This document shows positions 30,027-38,703 of a DNA stretch of 64,000 nt, in pieces (within the stretch, counting starts at the first letter, position 1; each line of letters opens with the position of its first letter). The translations under genes and the position numbers were made by a program. Below the pieces are notes generated by a model. It did not search any database. It had not been told where the DNA came from and was given only the letters and a program-made list of their open reading frames with translations. Where the stretch lies: NCBI RefSeq assembly GCF_009176705.1, contig NZ_AP021846.1, forward strand, positions 3,823,304 through 3,887,303. Reading direction: 5' to 3'. The DNA is from Pseudoalteromonas sp. A25. Lineage in GTDB: Bacteria; Pseudomonadota; Gammaproteobacteria; Enterobacterales; Alteromonadaceae.

Positions 30027-32150
30027 TTATGCTTGTGCCGGGCTTTGCTCTTTATATTTAGTCAGCTTGATTTCTCGATCGGCAGATGCAATGGTTTCTT
30101 TGCGGTGCGCGATGATCACACGGGTCATTTTTAAACGCGAAACGGCTTCGTTTATATCAGACTCTAAACTGGTATCTAAATGACTTGTCGCTTCATCCAT
30201 AAACAATATTTTGGGGTTTTTATATAGTGCCCTTGCCAAAATAATACGCTGCTTTTGGCCCCCTGATAAGCTGGACCCCATATCGCCAATCAAGCTGTCG
30301 TAGCCCATTGGCATTGCACTTATATCATCATGAATTGCAGCAAGGTCTGCACAATACACGACTTTTTCCATATCAATTGGCGTATCAAAAAAAGCGATAT
30401 TATCGGCAACAGAGCCTGATAACAGTTCATCATCTTGCATGACCGCCGCAATTTGCTGGCGATATTGACGCGCACCGATTTGCTCAAGAGGGATCCCATC
30501 GATTAGTACTTCACCACTTTTAATGGGGATCAAGCCAAGCATAACCTTAAGCAACGTCGATTTACCGCATCCTGATGGGCCGGTAATAGCCACTGATTCA
30601 CCAGCGTTAATCTTTAAACTTAAATCATTGATCACATTGGCTGATGCATCTGAGTACGCAAAACTGACATTTTTAATTTCAATATTGCCGACAATAGTAT
30701 GACGTTTGGTTTTGTCCGGCTGCAGCTGCTCTTTTTCTGTTAATGCAATATCGGCGATGCGGTCAAAGTGCAAGCCTAGCATCTTAAACTCGATAAATTT
30801 TTCGATTAGATTGGCTGTTTTATCCATGAACTGGCGCTTATAAGACATAAACGCAAATAGCATCCCAGTACTAAAACCACCTTGGATCACTAAGTGAGCC
30901 GCAAGATACACCACAAGAATATTCTCGATACCAAACAGGGCGCGATTAATCGCATCGTAACCAATTTGAAAGTTACCTAAGCGGATATTTTGATTAATGG
31001 CGTTGGCATAACGATTTTGCCATTGTCCTTCTCGCTTAACTTCAGAACCAAATAACTTAATGGTTTGAATACCACGCACGGTCTCCATAAAGTTAGAATT
31101 TTCTTCCGCTCGCGCCATGATCTCCTGCTCACTGATGGTGCGAAATGGCTTATACATCGCAACCCGCACTAAGGCATACAAGATCACAGCAACCAATACC
31201 ACCATTGACAACATGGGCGAGTAGAAAAAGATCATCGCTAAGGTGATGACCGCCATCAAACCATCGATAATGGCTTCTATCACCCCCGTAGTGAGGAGCT
31301 GTTTGACCTGCTGCAAAGAACCAAACCTTGATACCACGTCTCCCATATGACGAGTTTCAAAGTAACTTAAGGGCAGACGCACCAAGTGGTGAAATAAATT
31401 TGCTCCCAATTGAATATTCATTTGGTTACCAAAATGCAGCAAGGTGAAGCCACGCAGCGCATTAGTGGCTATCTCAAAGGCCAACACCAAAAAGAAACCA
31501 ACAGCCAACACAGTGAGTAACGAAGTATCGCTGGTGAGGATCACATCATCAATGACCAATTGAATATAATAGGGAGAAGCCAGTGTAAATACTTGCAATA
31601 AAACTGATAACGCAAAGATAAGAATGAGTGAGCGCTTGAGCCCCGTGATCCGACTCCAAAAGTCAGAAAACTTTAATGATGGTCTAGCCTCTTGCTTCTC
31701 AAAATTTTTGGTTGGCGTTAACTCAAGTGCGATCCCCGTAAAATGCTTGGATGCCTCTTCTAAGGTAAAAGTTTTTTCGCCTGATGCTGGATCATGAATA
31801 ACGATGCGTTTTTCATTCGCCTTTTTAAGCACCACAAAATGATTCATATCCCAATGCAGTATGCATGGCGTTTGCAGCGCATCAAGATCTTCAAGCTCAA
31901 TACGTAGTGGTCGAGAGGTCAACTCTAGTTTTTCTGCAAAGTGCATAATATCTAAAAGTGTTGCGCCCTCTAGAGAAATGCTGAACTTTTGCCGTAACGA
32001 GATCAGATCACTGTTATAACCATGATAAGCAGCAACCATCGCTAAACTTGCTAGGCCACATTCCGCGGCTTCTGATTGCAAAATAATCGGGAGAGACTTT
32101 CTTGACCAAAACTGTAGCTTTGATACGGGTGATTCGTCTTCAACATGCAT
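30027..32150 (-). CDS. Peptidase-containing ABC exporter (C39 type, LanT-like)
   Basis: The 707-residue protein has an N-terminal C39 peptidase with Gln25, Cys31 (QSEAAECGLA), His104 (DMNHFVVL) and Asp120 (HDPASG), all intact. It also has a six-helix ABC membrane domain (about 165-460) and an ATPase with GPSGCGKST, SLSGGQKQR and ILFMDEATSHLD. Exporters of this kind cleave double-glycine leaders and export the core. The C39 domain therefore predicts a precursor with a GG (or GA) site, which fits the ORF at 37985. It is co-transcribed with the adaptor gene upstream, 30 bases away. No TolC gene is in the window. Confidence 0.94.
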   Translation of the reverse strand: MHVEDESPVSKLQFWSRKSLPIILQSEAAECGLASLAMVAAYHGYNSDLISLRQKFSISLEGATLLDIMHFAEKLELTSRPLRIELEDLDALQTPCILHWDMNHFVVLKKANEKRIVIHDPASGEKTFTLEEASKHFTGIALELTPTKNFEKQEARPSLKFSDFWSRITGLKRSLILIFALSVLLQVFTLASPYYIQLVIDDVILTSDTSLLTVLAVGFFLVLAFEIATNALRGFTLLHFGNQMNIQLGANLFHHLVRLPLSYFETRHMGDVVSRFGSLQQVKQLLTTGVIEAIIDGLMAVITLAMIFFYSPMLSMVVLVAVILYALVRVAMYKPFRTISEQEIMARAEENSNFMETVRGIQTIKLFGSEVKREGQWQNRYANAINQNIRLGNFQIGYDAINRALFGIENILVVYLAAHLVIQGGFSTGMLFAFMSYKRQFMDKTANLIEKFIEFKMLGLHFDRIADIALTEKEQLQPDKTKRHTIVGNIEIKNVSFAYSDASANVINDLSLKINAGESVAITGPSGCGKSTLLKVMLGLIPIKSGEVLIDGIPLEQIGARQYRQQIAAVMQDDELLSGSVADNIAFFDTPIDMEKVVYCADLAAIHDDISAMPMGYDSLIGDMGSSLSGGQKQRIILARALYKNPKILFMDEATSHLDTSLESDINEAVSRLKMTRVIIAHRKETIASADREIKLTKYKEQSPAQA

Positions 32151-32180
32151 AATAAGCCGCCTTTTCCTTTAATTTACAGC

Positions 32181-33425
32181 TTACAGCTGACCTTTGATGC
32201 TAAATACAGGGTCGAATAGCCACCTTAATAACGACCGCTCTTCAATAATAACGTCTGCATCTAACGTCATACCTGGACGTAGTGCTGAGTCTTTGCCATA
32301 TGCCTGCACAGTTTGTTGCTCTATCGCCACAACCACACGATATGCAGGCGCAGTAATAATGCCAGGGGTATTCGTTTCGTCAGGAAAAATAACACTTTGG
32401 CTTACTTCAATAACCTGCCCATCGTACACACCAAATTTTTCATAGGGAAAGGCGTGATAGCGCAAGCGAGTTGGTTGTCCTTCTTTCACAAAACCAAAAG
32501 CGCTGGTGGGTACAAAGATGATTGCCTGCATTTGACTGTTTTCGGGTAAGACTGACAATAGGTTTTGACCACTATCGACATTTTTACCGACTTTAGCCAT
32601 CAAACCACTTACCACACCAGACTTAGGTGCCCTAAGCTCACCTAGACGCTGTTGCTCAATAGAAGAAAGTTGAATTTGTAGCTCCGCTTTTTGAGACTGA
32701 AGCTGTGACAAGTGGTCACTCTGCTCTAAGGGTAACTGCTCGAGTTGATTTTCAAGTTGCTCGATTTGACTTTGCAGTGATAAACGCTCTGATTGGATAC
32801 TCGACGCCTGTTGTTTTAACGATAACAGCGTATCTTTTTGCCTTTGCAACTCTAACTCTGAAATATAGCCTGTGCCCTTTAATGTGCCTATTTGGCTTAC
32901 CATTTGTTCGTTTAATTCTAGACGCTGTGAAAACGTTTTTGCTTGCCCAAGTAACTCTTGCAACCGTGCTTGTGCCGATGTTTTTTGCTGCGAAAGCTCA
33001 TTAAGCGCGAGCTTATTCTGTCGCTGCTGCTGCTCTATGCGTTGCTCTAAAGCACTTAACTGAAAATTATACTGATTTAGTAGCGCTTGGTTGAGCTCTA
33101 CAGCATGCTTACTATGTTTTGCAGACGCAATCCGCAATAACGGTGCCCCTTCCTCAACATATTGCCCTTCCTTCACCAAAATCTCAGCGATCACACCCGT
33201 TTGCGGAGCTTTCAGCCGTAAGATACCGGTATTAGGCTCGATAACACCTGATACTCGCTCTTTGCGTGTGTATTTACCGATAGATAAAAATATCAGGCTA
33301 ATAACAACGACTGTCACTATCATCACTGCTAACGTGCTAAATAAAGGAGGTTGTACTAGAGAAACTGCACCTTCTAGCCTGTGCCGCTTGTTTTCCATTA
33401 CTTCTTTGCGGAATAAGTTTTCCAT
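32181..33425 (-). CDS. HlyD-family periplasmic adaptor for the peptide exporter
   Basis: The 414-residue protein has one membrane helix (about 32-55), a lipoyl-type half (RLKAPQTGVIAEILVKEGQYVEEGAPLL), a long Gln-rich coiled coil (about 110-255) and a second lipoyl half and beta-barrel (LRAPKSGVVSGLMAKVGKNVDSG). Membrane fusion proteins of the CvaA/HlyD type link an ABC exporter to TolC in Gram-negative cells. It is the first gene of the four-gene operon, so the promoter must lie in 33426-33610. Confidence 0.92.
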   Translation of the reverse strand: MENLFRKEVMENKRHRLEGAVSLVQPPLFSTLAVMIVTVVVISLIFLSIGKYTRKERVSGVIEPNTGILRLKAPQTGVIAEILVKEGQYVEEGAPLLRIASAKHSKHAVELNQALLNQYNFQLSALEQRIEQQQRQNKLALNELSQQKTSAQARLQELLGQAKTFSQRLELNEQMVSQIGTLKGTGYISELELQRQKDTLLSLKQQASSIQSERLSLQSQIEQLENQLEQLPLEQSDHLSQLQSQKAELQIQLSSIEQQRLGELRAPKSGVVSGLMAKVGKNVDSGQNLLSVLPENSQMQAIIFVPTSAFGFVKEGQPTRLRYHAFPYEKFGVYDGQVIEVSQSVIFPDETNTPGIITAPAYRVVVAIEQQTVQAYGKDSALRPGMTLDADVIIEERSLLRWLFDPVFSIKGQL

Positions 33426-33470
33426 AGCTCTACTTCGAGTAACATTATTGTTAAAATTTTTTCATTGAAG

Positions 33471-33533
33471 TCACAATGTACCACGGAAGGCGACAAAAAG
33501 GAATGTGACCCACAATGCCACTTTATAGTGCAT
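33471..33533 (-). CDS. Possible 20-codon hydrophobic leader-type ORF upstream of the operon
   Basis: On the minus strand an ATG at 33533 opens a 20-residue frame (MHYKVALWVTFLFVAFRGTL) that ends 45 bases before the adaptor start. There is no convincing ribosome site, and the frame is open for several more codons upstream (ALNQAFNHVA). It could be a decayed gene end, a small membrane peptide or chance. It has no GG leader and no Cys, so it is not a credible lanthipeptide precursor. Confidence 0.25.
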   Translation of the reverse strand: MHYKVALWVTFLFVAFRGTL

Positions 33534-33610
33534 AGCAACATGATTAAAAGCTTGGTTTAGCGCACCTTTTCGCAAAATGGGTAATGAGCAAATCGCTCAA
33601 AATCATAACC

Positions 33611-33636
33611 AAAAAGAGCGCTCTGGGCGCTCTTTT
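33611..33636 (-). terminator. Intrinsic terminator of glmU
   Basis: The stem AAAAGAGCGC / GCGCTCTTTT with a TCTGG-like loop follows the glmU stop by about 15 bases. It isolates glmU from the lantibiotic-type operon downstream. Confidence 0.9.
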
Positions 33637-33652
33637 ACTGCTAATACTAAGT

Positions 33653-35017
33653 TTACTTAGATTTTTTGGTCGGCCTTTGCCAACCCGTCAAATTTCTTTG
33701 TTTAGCGCGTGCTACAGCAAGTTGTTCGTTTTCAACTGTTGCCGTGATCACCGAACCAGCGCCAACCGTTGCAGTGTCACCTATGGTGACAGGGGCAACT
33801 AACGCGGTATTAGAGCCAATAAAAGCATTATCGCCAATAATGGTTTTCGACTTATTCACACCATCATAGTTACACGTAATTGTGCCTGCACCGATGTTCA
33901 CTTTTTCACCTATCTCAGCATCACCAAGGTAGGTAAGATGATTTGCTTTCGAGCCTTTTCCTAGGCGCGTTTTTTTCATTTCAACGAAATTACCAACATG
34001 CGAATCTTCTTCCATGATGGCACCTGGTCTTAAGCGTGCGAATGGCCCCAACGTACATTTAGCGCCAACTTGAGCATCTTCTACCAGCGTGTTTGCCTTG
34101 ATCACAGCACCATCTCCAATCACACAGTTTTTAAGTACGCAATTTGGCCCGATCACAACATCGTCACCTAAAACGACATCACCTTCAAAGATCACGTTAA
34201 TATCGACTTGCACGTCTTGCCCAGTTTTGATGGTACCACGCACATCGATACGACTAGGATCAACAAGGCTAGCACCATTAAGCATCAATGTTTCGGCTTG
34301 CCAAGTTTGATAAGCGCGCTCTAATGCCGCCAACTGCACACGGTTATTTGCCCCTTCAACTTCCATCGCATGTTCTGGCTGTGCCGATGTGATCTCTATT
34401 CCTTCGTTGTGCGCCATGGCAACGATATCTGTTAAATAGTACTCACCTTGCGCGTTATCATTTGATAGCGCCCCCAACCATTTCTTAAGTAAGCTGCCAT
34501 TGACCGCCATGATGCCCGTATTAATTTCATTGATTAACAGTTGCTCTGGCGTCGCATCTTTTTGTTCTACAATACCAACCAGCTTGCCATTTTCTCTTAG
34601 CATGCGACCATAACCCATTGGATTATCGAGTGTCACCGTCAACACTGCCAATCCTTTTTTAGGTACACAAGCCAACAAGCGCTCTAATGTTTCACGTTTT
34701 GTTAGCGGCACATCACCATATAAAATCAATACCGTATCGTCATCGCCAATGTGTTCTTTAGCAACCGCCACAGCATGGCCGGTACCTAGTTGCTCTTCTT
34801 GGAGCACCCAATTTACTTCATTATGAGATAACGCACTGTGCAGCTGCTCTCGGCCGTGACCATAAACCAAGTTAATATTGGTCGAGCCCAACGCAAAAGC
34901 ATTGTCTATAACATGTTGTACCATCGGCTTGGCAGCAACAGGGTGAAGTACTTTAGGTAATTTTGAGCGCATGCGAGTACCTTTACCCGCAGCTAGAATA
35001 ACTGTAGTTAATGACAT
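33653..35017 (-). CDS. glmU: Bifunctional GlcNAc-1-phosphate uridyltransferase / GlcN-1-P acetyltransferase
   Basis: GlmU carries out the last two steps of UDP-GlcNAc synthesis. The ATG at 35017 is used (a TTG lies just upstream). The 454-residue protein has the N-terminal nucleotidyltransferase with [14 protein letters not shown] and YGDVPL, and a C-terminal left-handed beta-helix of hexapeptide repeats with GNFVEMKK and [16 protein letters not shown]. Its position between atpC and glmS is ancestral, but accessory genes now separate it from both. Confidence 0.97.
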   Translation of the reverse strand: MSLTTVILAAGKGTRMRSKLPKVLHPVAAKPMVQHVIDNAFALGSTNINLVYGHGREQLHSALSHNEVNWVLQEEQLGTGHAVAVAKEHIGDDDTVLILYGDVPLTKRETLERLLACVPKKGLAVLTVTLDNPMGYGRMLRENGKLVGIVEQKDATPEQLLINEINTGIMAVNGSLLKKWLGALSNDNAQGEYYLTDIVAMAHNEGIEITSAQPEHAMEVEGANNRVQLAALERAYQTWQAETLMLNGASLVDPSRIDVRGTIKTGQDVQVDINVIFEGDVVLGDDVVIGPNCVLKNCVIGDGAVIKANTLVEDAQVGAKCTLGPFARLRPGAIMEEDSHVGNFVEMKKTRLGKGSKANHLTYLGDAEIGEKVNIGAGTITCNYDGVNKSKTIIGDNAFIGSNTALVAPVTIGDTATVGAGSVITATVENEQLAVARAKQRNLTGWQRPTKKSK

Positions 35018-35550
35018 CAATTATGAGTCCCGTATAACGTTGTAAGATTGGCTGATGAGCATTTCTAAAAAAGATATTCTAACCGATTTCATAAACTTTT
35101 AGAAAACTTATACACCCTGATTAAAGAGTCTATTTCTCTTTGAATTCTCTTTAAAGTTTTATCAGCAATAAATGCTTCAGTTAAACTATGCGCTAGGGCG
35201 CTCATCAACAGACCCTCAGCTGTCAGCACCTCACAATGTATCTAGTAAACCTCAGATTGGATAAGTGTTTTTGGGCTGTGTGATTATATGTTGTTCACAC
35301 ATTTATCATACCAAAAACCCTAACTGAGGTTATTTATATCTCCCGCATAGACAGGGCTTCTTAATTTTTGTTATTCGTTGCAAACCAGACACAGTTAACT
35401 TATTCAATACGGTATTTCAATCTACAGGCTAACTAATTGCTCAATACTAGACGGCACTCTTACTGAACTGACAAATTTGTCCTCCTGTAACTGGCTGTAT
35501 TATTTATTATTAAACTGACATCAAAATTGATAAAAAGTCTTCTCTCATGA
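35018..35550. other. AT-rich intergenic region without recognised genes
   Basis: I see no convincing ORF, RNA or repeat here. On the minus strand AGGAGG near 35480 precedes only a very short frame that ends after four codons, and another frame reads a 16-residue tail (VSSVRVPSSIEQLVSL) that may be a remnant of a lost gene. Confidence 0.4.
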
Positions 35551-36237
35551 TTAAATAATATTATTAATTAGGCACTTAACAATCGCCTGCTGCCTGTTCG
35601 CACTTTGTGTTTTTTCAATACAATTTGTTAAGTGAAAATTAACTGTTCTCTCTGAAATCCCTAAGATCTGACTAATTTCCCATGAAGTTTTACCTTCAGA
35701 AGCCCACAAAAGGCAATCCTTCTCTCTATTTGTAATATTAAATTGACTACGACGACAGCGAATAGCAGCCTTAAGCAAGTAAGGTGAAAGAATCGTCCAA
35801 TACCAATCTATTAATTCAATGCTTTTAAACTCAATAAAATTATCTGGAATATTGAAAACAAGCGCGCCAACAATACCGGGAACTCCCCTCAATGGCAGTA
35901 CATATAGCTGCTGGATATCTTCTCGTGTCGCCAATAATTTCTCTAATGAAGTAATTCGAATACCGTTTTTGCAGTAAGTATAAATTTCTTCATTATCAAG
36001 GTAACCCTCAACTTCTACACTATATTGACCATATATATACTGTTTGTAATTGGTCGTTGAGAGCGGCGCATAATCAATAAATGCCAAGCACTCATATCCC
36101 GAGTTAGAAGCTATATCTCGTAACGTGCGTGTAAGTAACTCATCTTGCTCTACAGCTTCGAACATAGCAATCGAATTGTTTAGAGCATCACGGTTATAAA
36201 ATGGGTCATACAATTCATTTTTCATGTGCTTTTCCAT
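35551..36237 (-). CDS. LuxR-type regulator with atypical autoinducer-domain residues
   Basis: GGAG lies seven bases before the ATG at 36237. The 228-residue protein has an N-terminal autoinducer-binding-like domain (about 15-155) and a C-terminal LuxR HTH (about 165-225: NREKDCLLWASEGKTSWEISQILGISERTVNFHLTN). The HTH keeps the usual Glu, Leu and Gly. In the sensing domain the usual Trp-Tyr-Asp-Pro-Trp set is not found around DYAPLSTTNYKQY, so binding of an AHL is doubtful. No luxI gene is present. It is the nearest regulator to the precursor-like ORF and a plausible controller of both peptide-related loci. Confidence 0.85.
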   Translation of the reverse strand: MEKHMKNELYDPFYNRDALNNSIAMFEAVEQDELLTRTLRDIASNSGYECLAFIDYAPLSTTNYKQYIYGQYSVEVEGYLDNEEIYTYCKNGIRITSLEKLLATREDIQQLYVLPLRGVPGIVGALVFNIPDNFIEFKSIELIDWYWTILSPYLLKAAIRCRRSQFNITNREKDCLLWASEGKTSWEISQILGISERTVNFHLTNCIEKTQSANRQQAIVKCLINNII

Positions 36238-36560
36238 GTTTAACTCCTATGCTTAGCAGCCTTAACGCTGCTTTAATCTGCTTATCTTCGGAAACAATTC
36301 TGAGCCTGTTTTGCACAGACGTCAAAAATAGCAAAACAAAAACAAAAGCTAAAAAATCAATGAATTAGACACAAACATTATTGTAAAAATGATCTGGATA
36401 TTGATTGATAACAACACATATCGATCTGGCGATATTATCGATTTTTGCAATTAAGGTAAGTATTGGTTAGCAAGTGGCATACCTTGGTATTCTATAACCC
36501 TCAGAAAGTTTATACATCGCGGTCATGAAGAGGCTTTAGCTTGTCTTTAATACCTATTAG

Positions 36561-36772
36561 CTTAACTAAGCTAAACTCGGGATAAGCAACATGTTACAGC
36601 ACTGCACTTTTTGCGTATTTCTGCGTTAAATTCGCTATCAATCGCTCGCTACTACGTACGCGAACTCGCCTTGAACTGCACAAAAAACAGCTGCACTGTA
36701 TGATTTGGTCTGGTAATGGACTGATATAACTAACTTTGTCATATCCATTACCCCGAGTTCAGGTTAACTAAG
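36561..36772. mobile_element. Inverted-repeat (MITE-like) element
   Basis: The outer ends pair imperfectly: CTTAACTAAGCTAAACTCGGG on the left with CCCGAGTTCAGGTTAACTAAG on the right. Inside are a second imperfect pair (GTTACAGCACTGCAC and GCTGCACTGTA) and a hairpin (GGTAATGGA / TCCATTACC). There is no ORF. The nested palindromes are typical of non-autonomous elements or dispersed palindromic repeats of Alteromonadales. Confidence 0.5.
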
Positions 36773-37125
36773 TGAGTCAATTTTAGGTGAGACTCCCTAT
36801 CGATAACTAGAGAATACTTCGCTACTCACTTTTTCTAATTGGTAAAATAAAAATCAGCTAGGAGATTAAGTATTGTTGTAAGTTGGCATTAGCAGACAAT
36901 TCAAAGTGCTTTGCCTTGCAACCACAATGGCCAATCAAATAAACATACTACTTTGCTGTCGCTGCCATAAGTAAACATGCGCATCAAAAATACTTTCTAG
37001 AGCGATATTGTTCTTCAGCAAACTCTTTGTTTTAACTAGATAAAGATACTTTGTTCTGCAAAAACCATCTTTTTGCTTAGGGTTTATGCCAACATCAAGC
37101 TAAGTGTTCTATTGTGGGGTAAGGA

Positions 37126-37176
37126 AGTGTTGTCGATAGCAATAAAAAATATCTTCGTTATCGCTGCTCTAAGTGA
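37126..37176 (+). pseudogene. Possible remnant of a transposase N-terminal zinc ribbon
   Basis: One frame reads SVVDSNKKYLRYRCSK before a stop, and an adjacent frame a few bases earlier reads YCG. Together these recall the CPxCGS...RYRCSKCxK zinc ribbon of IS transposases, broken by frameshift. The fragment is short and could be chance. Confidence 0.25.
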
Positions 37177-37362
37177 AAAGTGGATAACCTAGCTACCGTA
37201 ATAGTGATTAATTGCTGATTGATATTGCTTAGTGACATTACTAGCGACCAGCTCAGAGTCTTCAATTGCCGTCTCTGTAACATGAGTTGCTCAACACATG
37301 ACAGACAAAGTGGCTTATTCAAAATAATGAATATTTGGAGTTCTAGATGAGGAGTAAAAATA

Positions 37363-37393
37363 AATCTCCTATAAGACTAACTTATAGGAGATT
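37363..37393 (-). terminator. Strong intrinsic terminator overlapping the stop of the lipoyl-domain gene
   Basis: A perfect 13-base stem (AATCTCCTATAAG / CTTATAGGAGATT) with loop ACTAA is followed on the minus strand by a T-rich run (TTTATTTTT). It marks the end of the two-gene precursor unit. Confidence 0.9.
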
Positions 37394-37939
37394 CTTTAAG
37401 CAATCATATTTATTTGGATACATTTTTAATCCCTTTTGACGACTCAGCTCATACAACATAGCAAAGTCGGTACCACCGACCACTGATGACAGCAATACTC
37501 TATCGGCCTTGACCGCATCCACATTAAAGTGCCAATGACCACCTTTAGAGCATATCCATAGTTTAGAGTTCACAATAGGTTGCTGTGCTTCAGGCTCTTT
37601 TTTAAAGGAATACCAGCCTAAAACCAAGCTAGATTTGACCTTAAACAGCATTTCTCCAGCAGAGAAATGGTGATCTTTCATTAATACATCACTAACAAAC
37701 TCCAAGTACCCTGAAGCTTTTGAAGTTACTGTCTTTTCCTCATTTCCTTGGATATCCATATAAGTTAACAGTGCTTGACCCTTGGCGACCTTATCACCTT
37801 GGGCCAAGCCAAATTGATGCACGACTACACCAGGCTCTGTTGAATAGTAAAACTCCCTCGCAGGCTCTTGCAGTACAAGCTCCCCCCTTACTGGGCTAGA
37901 GCTTAATGACAAAGCAAGTAATGAATATGCGATATACAA
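37382..37939 (-). CDS. Exported protein with lipoyl/HlyD-type barrel, partner of the precursor-like ORF
   Basis: The longest frame starts further upstream, but AGGGAG lies six bases before a TTG at 37939, giving 185 residues with a signal peptide (YIAYSLLALSLSSSPVRG-E). Residues about 25-95 form a biotinyl/lipoyl-like barrel: STEPGVVVHQFGLAQGDKVAKGQALLTY, then VTSKASGYLEFV and FSAGEMLFKV, the pattern of HlyD adaptors but without a coiled coil, membrane anchor or modified Lys. The C-terminal 85 residues (ICSKGGHWHFNVDAVKADRV) are unfamiliar. It lies 45 bases after the precursor-like ORF and ends at a strong terminator. I infer a periplasmic helper in export or immunity; this is not demonstrated. 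Confidence 0.65.
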   Translation of the reverse strand: MYIAYSLLALSLSSSPVRGELVLQEPAREFYYSTEPGVVVHQFGLAQGDKVAKGQALLTYMDIQGNEEKTVTSKASGYLEFVSDVLMKDHHFSAGEMLFKVKSSLVLGWYSFKKEPEAQQPIVNSKLWICSKGGHWHFNVDAVKADRVLLSSVVGGTDFAMLYELSRQKGLKMYPNKYDCLKNLL

Positions 37940-37984
37940 CTTAATCTCCCTATGAAACAACAAACAGTAATTTACGTGTCGAGC

Positions 37985-38131
37985 TTATTTCTCAGGAATA
38001 TCTTGAGATGTACCAGTTCCCGTTGTTACGCCGCCTGCAATCACTTTAGTTTGCTTGCTGTCTAATACAGGGCTGTTTGATAGTAGTTTAACTTTCTTTG
38101 TTTTTAGCTTTAATTTTAAGTTAGATAACAT
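37985..38131 (-). CDS. Putative RiPP precursor peptide with Gly-Gly leader and Cys-free core
   Basis: The ORF is 48 codons long, preceded by GGAAAA about nine bases before the ATG. The leader runs MLSNLKLKLKTKKVKLLSNS, with alternating Leu/Lys typical of double-glycine natural-product precursors, then PVLDSKQTKVIAGG. GG at residues 33-34 is an apparent C39 cleavage site. The remaining core is 14 residues, VTTGTGTSQDIPEK, with four Thr and one Ser but no Cys. It is therefore a substrate candidate for LanB-type dehydration but not for lanthionine formation by itself. The C39 exporter, LanB and LanC lie 4.5-12 kb away. The lipoyl-domain gene follows directly in the same unit. Confidence 0.65.
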   Translation of the reverse strand: MLSNLKLKLKTKKVKLLSNSPVLDSKQTKVIAGGVTTGTGTSQDIPEK

Positions 38132-38703
38132 AATGTATTTTCCGTTTTTAAGTTGTTGAGAACGATTAATACATTAAACAAACTCTGCAGATTTATGTAA
38201 TTATCAATCCTTATGCTATCTCCCATAAGGTTTGTATAACTCACTGTTTTTAATAGTTACTTTTTTTGGATACCGAAATTTACGAAAGCTTATGAAAGAT
38301 CAAACTAAGTATGTATCAACAATAATGCCTTTTCATAAAATATCTTTGCCAATTGCCATGCGATATTTCTATTGCTTAACGCGCCAATTCATACTTCACA
38401 ATAGAGTGTTTGAGTGTAGCCATGGTAAGTTGAGCGCTTTAAAAAAGGCTGTGAGGGAAAATGTACATAAAGGTGGAGAGTTTTAAAGTCATAATGTCTG
38501 ACTTCAATCTATTGAGTGTTACAAGAAAACTGCATTTCTGTGTAGTCATATGCTAAACCATCACTACCAAACACAGCATTCACGATATATTACGGTTATA
38601 CGCACCGAACGGCCATAACGGTTAGTTGACTAATATCCGAATCATGGCCCAGCTAACCTCATAAAGCCAAAATAAAAACACATAAAGAGAAAGATTAGCG
38701 TCT
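38132..38703. other. Promoter side of the precursor unit; no gene supported
   Basis: The promoter of the precursor unit should lie in 38132-38230; TTGATA is visible on the minus strand but a matching -10 is not clear. A plus-strand frame at 38292-38486 (64 codons from ATG) exists but has no good ribosome site, no homologue I recognise and an ordinary non-coding look. Confidence 0.4.

Larger units (their letters stand above)
36238..37381. other. Long intergenic region with repeat element and a decayed transposase fragment
   Basis: This 1144-base stretch has no intact ORF. It holds an inverted-repeat element (36561-36772), a possible fragment of a transposase zinc-ribbon (37126-37176) and the terminator of the lipoyl-protein gene. 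The combination suggests repeated insertion and loss. Confidence 0.55.

Noticed and set aside
38232..38486. 84-codon plus-strand ORF (64 codons from its ATG) with GG near the end
   Set aside because: The GG lies three residues from the C-terminus and leaves no core; no convincing ribosome site; a different layout from leader peptides.
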